Position numbers and translations under genes: made by a program | Part shown: in pieces, positions 19,075-26,701 of the stretch | How positions within the stretch are numbered: the stretch's first letter is position 1 | How the letters are laid out: each line of letters starts with the position of its first letter | The notes under the pieces: model-generated | Seen by the model: only the letters and a program-made list of their open reading frames with translations | The model's database searches: none | What the model was told of the DNA's origin: nothing | From: Bradyrhizobium sp. Arg816 | GTDB taxonomy: Bacteria > Pseudomonadota > Alphaproteobacteria > Rhizobiales > Xanthobacteraceae | Reading direction: 5' to 3' | DNA length: 64,000 nucleotides | Assembly: GCF_029989365.1 (NCBI RefSeq) | Contig: NZ_JAPRAQ010000002.1 | Span: forward strand, 186,001-250,000

Positions 19075-21321
19075 TCAGGTGTGTGGAAGGAATGAAGTCA
19101 GATCGCTTTCCGGTCGCGGCCGGTCCAACAATCCGAGCTTCACCGGCACATCGTAAAGGCGACCCGGTGCGAAACGGCGATAGAAATGACGCAGGCCGGG
19201 AACGAGCACTCTGACGACCGGAACCTCGACGTCGGGGCGTGTCTGGTCGAGGACGAGGAAATCGTAGCCTGCACGGGCGGCGATCTCGACGCAGGCAATG
19301 ACCTGGTCACGCGTATTGTCGTGAAGCTTGAGGCTCGGCGCTGGAGGCACGATCGGGTGGTCGCTCGGTGCCAGGAACGGGTAGTCTTCCAGGCGCAGCG
19401 GCGTGACACCGTCGAGGGTCGGCTTCTCGCCGCTTGCGCCGCCCATCATGCCGACGGACATAAATTGGGTCAGTTCGGTGAGGGATCGCAGCAGCGCTAT
19501 ATGGCGGTCGAAATGCGCGCCGGAACCGAACTCGATATTCTCGTGTCCATTCTGCATCCAGTGCATGATCGCCACGTAAGTCGGAATGCCGAGGTCCGTG
19601 GTGATGTCGAGCACCCATAGCTTGCGACCGGCTTCCGCAAATTGAGCCTGGAGATCCCGGACATAGAAATCGTCGAATTGCCCGAGATCGACCTCGGCGC
19701 GCTGCAGCCGGTTATACCACCAGATCGCGTAGGCATCGCGCTCGATCAGTTCGAGGAAGCCCTGAACGATGGCTTCGTCGCGTGTGTTGCCGGCCGCGCA
19801 GCCGTTGGAATCCGTATGAAACCCGCCATAGAAGAAGTACAGGAGGCCGGTCGGCAGATATTTGAAGCGTTTGTCGCGCAACGACGAGACCGGCGACCAC
19901 TCGGTCCTCGTCGAGGGATCGAACGGCTCGGGCACCGGATGGGGATCGTCCGGCTGCTGCAGAAACCTGTTCTTGAACTGCGTTTCGCTGAAGAGCTGGA
20001 CGTCGTTGGGAAGAAGCGCGTCGCCAGGCGCGAAATCGACAAAGCGGCGCGTCGTCCTGATCTCATCGCCTTGGAAAATGCCCGAATAGCGTTCGATCGA
20101 CTCCATCAGCGCGCTTGCCTCGCCCTGTTCAGCCGTCGAGCCCTTGCCAAAGCTGCCCCCACTCAATCCGGACCTGAGCTGGTCGATGCTGTGGGCCGGC
20201 GCGGAGAAATTGTGCTGGGCGAAGTAATTGGTGTTCATCGGCAGATCAACGTCGATCCGCTCAAGCCGGGAGACCACGCCGGTCAGCGGGCTCACATGCT
20301 TGCGGAAGCGCGACACCGTCGACCGCGACGTCACAGTGCGATATCCACCGCTGGTCATGACGAGCTTCTTGCCTTCGGCGATCTCGACCAGGGCCGGAGA
20401 TCGGCGCGGATTGTGCAGCTTCTTGCTGCCGCAGGTTGGGCATTGCGGGCGTCGCGCGACGTAGTGCTTGGCGATGACGGCGCCGGCCAGGTCGAAGCTT
20501 GCGATGTGATCGCGCAGATCGGTGCGAAAGCCCGAGGCGATCGCCTTGGCGATCTCGACGGCTGTGAAATGGATTGCGGTCTCTCCGACGGGATCGTCGA
20601 CGAGCGGCGATACGGCGACCGCGCGCGCCGGTCCCCGGTCAAGAAATCCCTTGATCTCCCGGTTGCGGATCATGCGATCGAACAGGCAGGTCCAGCAGGC
20701 GCTCTCGCCCGGCTTGAACACGGGCCCGACCAGCGGAAAGGCGCCGGAGGGCTGCACCAGCAGCCAGGGCGTCTGGCCGGCCACGCGTTCCTGGTTCAGT
20801 TCGGCGAGCCGCCGGTCAAGATAATCGTTCACCAGCGTGATCGTGAGCTTCGGCGAGCGCTTGGCGATTTGAACGCCGAGCTTACTCAAGGCCGCGGTCA
20901 GCTCCTTGGCGCCTTTGACGTCAATCGACTCGACCTGAACGGGGCAATTGCGAAGATTTTGTTCCGCGACCTCTGGAGACAAGCCGAGGCTTGCCCAAAA
21001 GCCGCCGACGGCCTCGTCGAATGCTGGCGGGGTCCGCGCAACGACATATCGGCGATCAAGCAGCCGCTTGATTGCTTCCTCGATCTTGTCGGCCGGGAAG
21101 CGCTTCGAAAGCTGGCGAATGATTTCCGGCCTGGCCTTGCCGTGTTGCCCGATCGCGGTGGCGAGGGCGCAGTAGAGTTCGCCGTGCAGGAAGAACTTGC
21201 GATCCTCGGAATAGAGGCAAACCGCATCGGGAGGCAGTACGTAGGCGGTGAAGTTCGGTGCGAATCGGAGGAGGTTTTTGCGGGTCTGCCGCGCAACGCG
21301 GGTCTTGCGATTGGCATTCAT
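19075..21321 (-). CDS. Fused leader-binding / YcaO cyclodehydratase of a TOMM (LAP) cluster
   Basis: Installs azoline rings on Cys/Ser/Thr of a precursor peptide using ATP. The protein has 748 residues. Residues 20-100 look like the leader-recognition winged helix, and 130-300 are an E1-like region with the PSGAFPLVGPVFKPGE motif and zinc-type pairs CWTC (209, 212) and CPTC (294, 297). From about 325 to the end is the YcaO/SagD domain. Its nucleotide-binding parts are GKGSTAEQGEASALMESIER (about 392-411) and NTRDEAIVQGFLELIERDA. The end reads LDRPRPESDLTSFLPHT, a proline-containing tail but not a clean PxPxP. It corresponds to SagC and SagD in one chain. Confidence 0.92.
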   Translation of the reverse strand: MNANRKTRVARQTRKNLLRFAPNFTAYVLPPDAVCLYSEDRKFFLHGELYCALATAIGQHGKARPEIIRQLSKRFPADKIEEAIKRLLDRRYVVARTPPAFDEAVGGFWASLGLSPEVAEQNLRNCPVQVESIDVKGAKELTAALSKLGVQIAKRSPKLTITLVNDYLDRRLAELNQERVAGQTPWLLVQPSGAFPLVGPVFKPGESACWTCLFDRMIRNREIKGFLDRGPARAVAVSPLVDDPVGETAIHFTAVEIAKAIASGFRTDLRDHIASFDLAGAVIAKHYVARRPQCPTCGSKKLHNPRRSPALVEIAEGKKLVMTSGGYRTVTSRSTVSRFRKHVSPLTGVVSRLERIDVDLPMNTNYFAQHNFSAPAHSIDQLRSGLSGGSFGKGSTAEQGEASALMESIERYSGIFQGDEIRTTRRFVDFAPGDALLPNDVQLFSETQFKNRFLQQPDDPHPVPEPFDPSTRTEWSPVSSLRDKRFKYLPTGLLYFFYGGFHTDSNGCAAGNTRDEAIVQGFLELIERDAYAIWWYNRLQRAEVDLGQFDDFYVRDLQAQFAEAGRKLWVLDITTDLGIPTYVAIMHWMQNGHENIEFGSGAHFDRHIALLRSLTELTQFMSVGMMGGASGEKPTLDGVTPLRLEDYPFLAPSDHPIVPPAPSLKLHDNTRDQVIACVEIAARAGYDFLVLDQTRPDVEVPVVRVLVPGLRHFYRRFAPGRLYDVPVKLGLLDRPRPESDLTSFLPHT

Positions 21322-21474
21322 TGAGTCAGCACGCTGATCCTGTTGCCGTCACGTCAGATCGCCGGCGCAAGACGGATCGTCGTGCCCGCACGCTGGTATT
21401 TTCCCAGAGAGTTGGAACAAACTCGCCCGTCGCCGGCAAGCCATCGATGCACGCGTCGTAGCGAAACCAAGCAT

Positions 21475-21504
21475 TTGGCCGGCCCCCTTCTCAGAGCCGG
21501 CCAA
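21475..21504 (-). terminator. Hairpin between precursor and maturation genes
   Basis: Perfect 9-bp stem TTGGCCGGC / GCCGGCCAA with a 12-base loop, 35 bases after the precursor stop on the minus strand. The following T content is modest. In streptolysin-type operons a leaky terminator after the precursor gene raises precursor over enzyme levels; the position here fits that role, which is inferred. Confidence 0.6.
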
Positions 21505-21539
21505 TGATATATCGGCTCGTGGACACGCCATTCGGAACG

Positions 21540-21965
21540 CTAGCACCAGCGGCAGCGGCCCCACGATGCGCAGCAACCCGCGCATGATACGGCGCATCCC
21601 ACAACACCAACGGCACAACCCGCACATCGGCAACCGACGCCACACCGGCAGCCTCGGCATCCCCGACAGCCTCCGCATCCGCGGCAACCGCCGCATCCGC
21701 GCCAGGCCACCTGCACACGGCCAGCCGCATCTTCCTTGTCGAAGAGATGGAACGTGGCGAGGCTGACGTCGGCCATTTCCTCTTCACCGAGCGTGATTGC
21801 GTCACCCGGTACAAAGTTCGGCATGTGTTGTACGTCGGGTGTCGGAACGGCCGATGCCGCTGCGCCGCCCGCCAGCGAGAACGTCAACCCTGCGGCTCCG
21901 AATGCCGGTACGGCGACTTTGGTAACTCGCTTCTTCCTTTTAGAAGATTGCTTCGCCTGCCGCAT
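21540..21965 (-). CDS. Probable TOMM/LAP precursor peptide with Gly-Cys-rich core
   Basis: A 141-residue protein. The start MRQAKQSSKRKK is set by CGGAGG seven bases upstream. Residues 1-15 are basic, followed by a hydrophobic Ala/Gly segment (about 16-40). An acidic stretch (about 50-80: GDAITLGEEEMADVSLATFH) is the likely leader recognised by the cyclodehydratase. From about residue 88 the core begins with repeated CGG/CRG units (RGCGGCRGCGGCRGC) and ends in RCRWC. I count 16 cysteines in the last 54 residues. It lies directly upstream of the cyclodehydratase gene. It is similar in style to heterocycloanthracin-type Cys-X-X repeats, but the leader is unlike any I know. The product and its activity are unknown. 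Confidence 0.85.
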   Translation of the reverse strand: MRQAKQSSKRKKRVTKVAVPAFGAAGLTFSLAGGAAASAVPTPDVQHMPNFVPGDAITLGEEEMADVSLATFHLFDKEDAAGRVQVAWRGCGGCRGCGGCRGCRGCRCGVGCRCAGCAVGVVGCAVSCAGCCASWGRCRWC

Positions 21966-22210
21966 GGTCAAACCTCCGAGCATTGCAAGAAGTATCCCAG
22001 CCGCGGTAATTCTACGCCCGGGAAATTGGGCAAGCAAGAATGACGCGCACAAAAAACATGATGGCGCACGTTCAGGATGTAGTCATCTTCATGAACGGAA
22101 TCGGCACACCCCGTTGACACAGGGCATCGGCAATCCACCGACCTTGCGCGCAGCGAGTGCGACTTGGTGCAGTGCCGCAATCGCATCCAGGTTTGAACGG
22201 AGAGATCGGC

Positions 22211-23080
22211 ATGGCGGATCAACTCGGACGTTTCGCTTGGTACGAATTGCTGACCACGGACGTCGCGGCGGCGGGCGCATTCTATCGCAAGGTCGTCGGC
22301 TGGGGCGTGAAGGATGAATCGACTCCGGAACTGCCTTACACGGTGCTTCGTAGCCGCGGCACCCCGCTGGGCGGCCTTATGGATATCCCGGAAGAGGGGC
22401 GGAGATCAGGCGCAACGCCGAGATGGATGGGTTACGTCGCTGTCGACGACCTGGACGGGACTGCCGCGCAGATCAGGCGTCTCGAAGGCACGATCTTTGT
22501 GCCGCCGACCGACACCAATATTGGCCGAATAGCAGTCGCTGCCGATCCGCAGAAAGCGACGTTCGGGCTGATCGAGAAACCGACATATGGCCGATGGAAA
22601 CCGGGCCGGCTGGACGAGCCGGGGCGCGTAGGCTGGCATGAGCTATTGGCTGCCGACCGGACCGTGATCTTCGATTTCTACAGAGAACTATTTGGTTGGC
22701 AGAAGGCCGACGCTCAAACCGATCCAGCGGACTGGTATCAATTGTTTTCGGCGGGGGGGCAAACGGTCGGCGGCATGCTGACGAAATTCTCGAGCGTAGC
22801 GCAGCCATGTTGGCTGCATTACTTCAATGTCGACGACATCGGCGCTGCGACGAAGCATGTGAATGCGGGTGGAGGCCGGATCCTCCAGGGTCCGATCGAA
22901 TTGCCTGATGGCTGCTGGATCGCACGATGTGTGGATCCCCAAGGCGCCCTGTTTGCACTGCAGGGTGCCCGGGGTCATGCAGGCATCGAGCCATCCTCGG
23001 CCTCGGAAGTCGGGTGGTCCGCCAAGTGGGGCGGCATTGCCTCCCAGGGGAGAATTGTGCTGCCCAAGCCGAAGCGCTAG
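22211..23080 (+). CDS. Two-domain VOC (glyoxalase-like) protein
   Basis: A 289-residue protein made of two tandem vicinal-oxygen-chelate modules, about 8-125 and 140-255. Each begins with a similar motif (FAWYELLTTDVAAAGAFYRKVVGW and GWHELLAADRTVIFDFYRELFGW) and ends with a strand carrying DPQ(K/G)A. The start at 22211 follows GAGAGATCGGC. Proteins of this kind include glyoxalases, dioxygenases and antibiotic-binding or resistance proteins. It is divergent from the azol(in)e-peptide precursor gene, so a self-protection role is possible but unproven. A C-terminal tail (about 256-289) adds SSASEVGWSAKWGG. Confidence 0.8.
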   Translation: MADQLGRFAWYELLTTDVAAAGAFYRKVVGWGVKDESTPELPYTVLRSRGTPLGGLMDIPEEGRRSGATPRWMGYVAVDDLDGTAAQIRRLEGTIFVPPTDTNIGRIAVAADPQKATFGLIEKPTYGRWKPGRLDEPGRVGWHELLAADRTVIFDFYRELFGWQKADAQTDPADWYQLFSAGGQTVGGMLTKFSSVAQPCWLHYFNVDDIGAATKHVNAGGGRILQGPIELPDGCWIARCVDPQGALFALQGARGHAGIEPSSASEVGWSAKWGGIASQGRIVLPKPKR

Positions 23081-23281
23081 CGACTGCAGCGTCCCTCCGG
23101 CGCTGGCGCGACCCTGCAATAACCCGCGCCGGGAGCAGGGGAGGCCTGCGCGGGGCCGATCCGGGCCGTTTCGGGGCAAGTTCCCGTTGCGCGCGCCCAG
23201 CCCGTGCGCTATCCGGCCGGAAAGGCCTGAGGCGGCTTCCATTTTTCCGCCCGGCTGACCCAACCGAGGACGGAAACCGCC

Positions 23282-25132
23282 ATGCCAGCCTATCGCTCCC
23301 GCACCACCACCCACGGCCGCAACATGGCGGGCGCCCGCGGCCTCTGGCGCGCGACGGGCATGAAGGATGCCGATTTCGGCAAGCCGATCATCGCGGTCGT
23401 CAACTCCTTCACCCAGTTCGTGCCCGGCCACGTCCACCTCAAGGACCTCGGCCAGCTCGTCGCCCGCGAGATCGAGCAGGCCGGCGGCGTCGCCAAGGAA
23501 TTCAACACCATCGCGGTCGATGACGGCATCGCCATGGGCCATGACGGCATGCTCTACAGCCTGCCGTCGCGCGAGCTGATCGCCGACAGCGTCGAGTACA
23601 TGGCCAACGCCCATTGCGCCGACGGTCTCGTCTGCATCTCCAATTGCGACAAGATCACGCCCGGGATGCTGATGGCCGCGCTGCGGCTCAACATCCCCGC
23701 CGTGTTCGTCTCGGGCGGACCGATGGAGGCCGGCAAGGTCAAGCTCCAGGGCAAGACCAAGGCCATCGACCTCATCGACGCCATGGTGGCCGCGGCCGAC
23801 TCCAAGGTCAGCGACGAAGACGTCAAGGTGATCGAGCGCTCGGCGTGCCCGACCTGCGGCTCCTGCTCGGGCATGTTTACCGCGAACTCGATGAACTGCC
23901 TCACCGAGGCGCTCGGCCTCGCGCTGCCCGGCAACGGCACCGTGGTCGCCACCCATGCCGACCGCAAGCGCCTGTTCGTCGAGGCCGGCCACACCATCGT
24001 CGATCTCGTCCGCCGCTATTACGAGCAGGACGATGCCTCCGTGCTGCCGCGCAACGTCGCCAACTTCAAGGCGTTCGAGAACGCGATGACGCTGGACATC
24101 GCCATGGGCGGCTCGACCAACACCGTGCTGCATCTGCTGGCGGCGGCCCATGAAGGGCAGGTCGAGTTCACCATGCAGGACATTGACCGGCTGTCGCGCC
24201 GCGTGCCCGTGCTCTGCAAGGTCGCGCCGTCGGTCGCCGACGTCCATGTCGAGGACGTGCATCGCGCCGGCGGCATCATGGGCATTCTGGGTGAGCTCGA
24301 TCGCGCCGGCCTGATCGACACCTCGGTGTCGACCGTGCATGCGCCGACCATGAACGACGCGCTGGAGCGCTGGGACATCAAGCGCTCCAAGAGCGAGTCT
24401 GTCCGCACGTTCTTCCGCGCTTCGCCCGGCGGCATTCCGACCCAGGTCGCCTTCAGCCAGGAGCGCCGTTACGACGAGCTCGATAGCGATCGCGAGAAGG
24501 GTGTGGTCCGCAGCCTCGAGCATGCCTTCAGCAAGGATGGCGGTCTCGCCGTGCTCTACGGCAACCTCGCGCAGGACGGCTGCATCGTGAAGACCGCCGG
24601 CGTCGATGCCTCGATCCTGAAGTTCTCCGGCCCCGCGCGCGTGTTCGAGAGCCAGGACGCCGCAGTGGAAGGCATCCTGGGCGGCAAGGTCGTCGCCGGC
24701 GAGATCGTGGTCATCATCTACGAAGGTCCGCGCGGCGGCCCCGGCATGCAGGAGATGCTGTATCCGACGAGCTATCTGAAATCGATGGGCCTCGGCAAAG
24801 CCTGCGCGCTCGTCACTGACGGCCGCTTCTCCGGCGGCTCGTCTGGCCTGTCGATCGGCCATTTGTCGCCGGAAGCGGCCGAAGGCGGCAACATCGGGCT
24901 CGTGCGAACCGGCGACCGCATCGCCATCGACATCCCGAACCGCAGCATCACGCTGGAGGTCTCCGACGAGGAGCTCGCCAAGCGTCGTGCCGCGGAAGAG
25001 GCGAAGGGCGACGCCGCCTGGCAGGCGACGGGCCGCAAGCGCAACGTCTCGACCGCGTTGCAAGCTTACGCTGCGCTCACCACCAGCGCCGCGCGCGGCG
25101 CGGTGCGTGAGGTGAAGCGTCGCTCGAAGTAA
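23282..25132 (+). CDS. ilvD: Dihydroxy-acid dehydratase
   Basis: Dehydrates 2,3-dihydroxy-isovalerate and its methyl-valerate homologue in branched-chain amino acid synthesis, using an iron-sulfur cluster. The 616 residues are the usual length. The cluster and active-site Cys motifs are [12 protein letters not shown] and [20 protein letters not shown]. The later [24 protein letters not shown] and the C-terminal [25 protein letters not shown] are diagnostic. It is a monocistronic unit closed by a clear hairpin at 25176-25201. Confidence 0.97.
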   Translation: MPAYRSRTTTHGRNMAGARGLWRATGMKDADFGKPIIAVVNSFTQFVPGHVHLKDLGQLVAREIEQAGGVAKEFNTIAVDDGIAMGHDGMLYSLPSRELIADSVEYMANAHCADGLVCISNCDKITPGMLMAALRLNIPAVFVSGGPMEAGKVKLQGKTKAIDLIDAMVAAADSKVSDEDVKVIERSACPTCGSCSGMFTANSMNCLTEALGLALPGNGTVVATHADRKRLFVEAGHTIVDLVRRYYEQDDASVLPRNVANFKAFENAMTLDIAMGGSTNTVLHLLAAAHEGQVEFTMQDIDRLSRRVPVLCKVAPSVADVHVEDVHRAGGIMGILGELDRAGLIDTSVSTVHAPTMNDALERWDIKRSKSESVRTFFRASPGGIPTQVAFSQERRYDELDSDREKGVVRSLEHAFSKDGGLAVLYGNLAQDGCIVKTAGVDASILKFSGPARVFESQDAAVEGILGGKVVAGEIVVIIYEGPRGGPGMQEMLYPTSYLKSMGLGKACALVTDGRFSGGSSGLSIGHLSPEAAEGGNIGLVRTGDRIAIDIPNRSITLEVSDEELAKRRAAEEAKGDAAWQATGRKRNVSTALQAYAALTTSAARGAVREVKRRSK

Positions 25133-25175
25133 GCGCGGCACCGTCCGCGCCTCGCGCGCATGGTCAACAAGCTCT

Positions 25176-25201
25176 GAACGGCCGGCGAAAGCCGGCCGTT
25201 C
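25176..25201 (+). terminator. ilvD terminator hairpin
   Basis: Perfect 11-bp stem GAACGGCCGGC / GCCGGCCGTTC with a GAAA tetraloop, 43 bases after the ilvD stop. There is little T-run after it. GNRA-type loops on GC stems are common in terminators of this group. Confidence 0.75.
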
Positions 25202-25302
25202 GCATTAAGGATGCTCGACGAAGTTCGGCAGCTCGGCATGTTGCAGCGTATATTGCTCGCGACCTTCGCAAATCCATTTTGGGCAACTGGGGCTCCACCA
25301 CA

Positions 25303-25677
25303 ATGTCTCGTACTCTCGCTGTCGTTTTCTCAACGGTCGTCGCCGCGATTTCCATGACGAGCGCGGCCTCCGCCGGCTGCTACAATTGCTACGCGCCGCC
25401 GCCGTGCCAGACCTGCTACCAGCAGCAATACGTGCAGCCGCAATACCGCACCGTCGACGAGACCGTGATGGTTTCTCCCGGCGCGACCGTCGCGCACCGC
25501 ACGCCGGCGCAGTACCGCACCGTGATGGTGCCGCAGACCGTGATGGTTGCGCCGCCGAGCGTCCAGTACGAACGCATCCCGCCGCAATACGCCACGCGCC
25601 AGCGCGTCGAGATGGTTTCGCCCGGGTATTCCTATTACGCGCCAGTGCAGATGGGCTGCGCGTCCTGCGGCTACTGA
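25303..25677 (+). CDS. Small secreted Tyr/Pro/Cys-rich protein
   Basis: A protein of 124 residues from ATG 25303. It has a signal peptide (MSRTLAVVFSTVVAAISMTSAASA) and a mature part opening with GCYNCYAPPPCQTCYQQQY. The middle holds several imperfect copies of a short YRTV(M/D)xxxTVMV unit, and the end reads MGCASCGY. Composition suggests an extended envelope or secreted protein with possible disulfides. No known domain is visible. It is followed by a terminator and forms its own transcription unit. Confidence 0.7.
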   Translation: MSRTLAVVFSTVVAAISMTSAASAGCYNCYAPPPCQTCYQQQYVQPQYRTVDETVMVSPGATVAHRTPAQYRTVMVPQTVMVAPPSVQYERIPPQYATRQRVEMVSPGYSYYAPVQMGCASCGY

Positions 25678-25705
25678 GCCAACGCAGCTACAAAGAGTCT
25701 CGCGC

Positions 25706-25736
25706 GGCGCTCCCTTTGGGGGCGCCGTTTTCTTTT
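25706..25736 (+). terminator. Intrinsic terminator with T-run
   Basis: Stem GGCGCTCCC / GGGGGCGCC (one G-T wobble), loop TTT, followed by GTTTTCTTTT. It lies 29 bases after the small secreted-protein gene and is the most classical terminator in the window. Confidence 0.85.
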
Positions 25737-26028
25737 GTGGCAGCAAACGAGGCCCGGAAATGGAGGCGAATCCAACCGGGCCTCGCAACCAGCGACGCCC
25801 TGGGAGGTGTCGCCAGTGTCCGGGATTGCTGAGAAGGCTGCGTGTGTCGGCAGCCGACATGTTGCGAAGCTAGAGGAACAGGCTGACGCTCGCCTGACAG
25901 ATCGCGTGCGGCGGAAAATTCAGGCCTGGGCTGAGGGCGAGCGCCTGCAGGTGCCTGTACCAACGGACGGTGGCGCGACGCGCCGCCGCCATTTCTCTCG
26001 ATGCTGGAGCTCTCGTGCCGGCCGCGTA

Positions 26029-26550
26029 TTAGGTCAGATTCAATGCCATGTGAACTACACCGGGTTCGCGGATCGTTGTGGGCTTGAAGCCGAACTTGTT
26101 GAAGACGCGGAGCATCGCTGCGTTCTCCGGTAGTACTTCGGCGATCAGCTCCGTCAATCCGGCCTCACGGGCGATAGCGATCAGATGGCGCGTGAGCAGC
26201 CCGCCAACGCCACGTCCCTGCCAGGCATCGATCACGACGAAAGCCGTCTCGGCCCGTCCAGGCTCGAACATGATATAGCGGCCACCGCCGATGATCGTGC
26301 TGCGGCCTTCGTCTTTCGTACACGCGACGAGCGCCACATGGTTCCTAAAATCGGGTTCCATGAAGAAAGCGCGCTCCCGTTCGGAAAAGTGGCGTTTCGG
26401 CACAAAGAACCGGCGTTGGAGCGATTGAGCGCTTGTCTCCTCGAGCGCGGCGAGCATGTCGGACTCGTCCTCGGGACGAAGCGCCCGGATATCGACCAAT
26501 CGTCCGTCGCGTAGTCTCTCCTGGCGGCTATAATTTGCGGCATCCGGCAC
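26029..26550 (-). CDS. GNAT-family N-acetyltransferase
   Basis: A 173-residue protein with the GNAT fold. The N-terminal strand-helix region is VDIRALRPEDESDMLAALEE, and the substrate-facing segment is HVALVACTKDE. The acetyl-CoA motif is DAWQGRGVGGLLTRHLIAIARE (about residues 108-129), and the C-terminus reads LPENAAMLRVFNKFGF. The substrate is unknown. Such domains in rhizobia are often fused to or work with acyl-CoA synthetase proteins. Its promoter region is shared with the divergent DUF3141 gene, and the palindrome at 26635 could regulate both. Confidence 0.85.
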   Translation of the reverse strand: MPDAANYSRQERLRDGRLVDIRALRPEDESDMLAALEETSAQSLQRRFFVPKRHFSERERAFFMEPDFRNHVALVACTKDEGRSTIIGGGRYIMFEPGRAETAFVVIDAWQGRGVGGLLTRHLIAIAREAGLTELIAEVLPENAAMLRVFNKFGFKPTTIREPGVVHMALNLT

Positions 26551-26634
26551 TTAAGTTCTCCCGCGGCCCGATTGCGGCGCGCCCCAGCGGGGCAGTTGGT
26601 CGATCCCGATTGACGCGAACACCGTTGCTAACCG

Positions 26635-26648
26635 TTGACCTAAATCAA
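26635..26648. promoter_or_regulatory. FixK/FNR-type box before the DUF3141-pta-ackA-fabI operon
   Basis: TTGACCTAAATCAA matches the TTGAN6TCAA palindrome bound by FixK/FNR regulators. Its centre is about 60 bases before the ATG at 26702. A class II site centred at -41.5 would place the transcript start near 26683 and leave a 19-base leader. This supports 26702 rather than 26687 as the start codon. Confidence 0.7.
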
Positions 26649-26701
26649 CGTCAGCCACCGCCGACCATTTTGAATGACCTCGCGCGATGACGAGGTCGAA
26701 C

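Noticed and set aside
19642..21324. A 560-codon plus-strand frame opposite the YcaO fusion gene
   Set aside because: Its product is an Arg/Asp-rich antisense shadow; the minus-strand protein has zinc pairs and YcaO motifs.
22688..25141. An 817-codon open frame antisense to ilvD
   Set aside because: ilvD on the plus strand is unmistakable with all its motifs. The antisense translation is His/Arg/Ala/Gly-rich and low in structure, as expected from the mirror of a high-GC gene.
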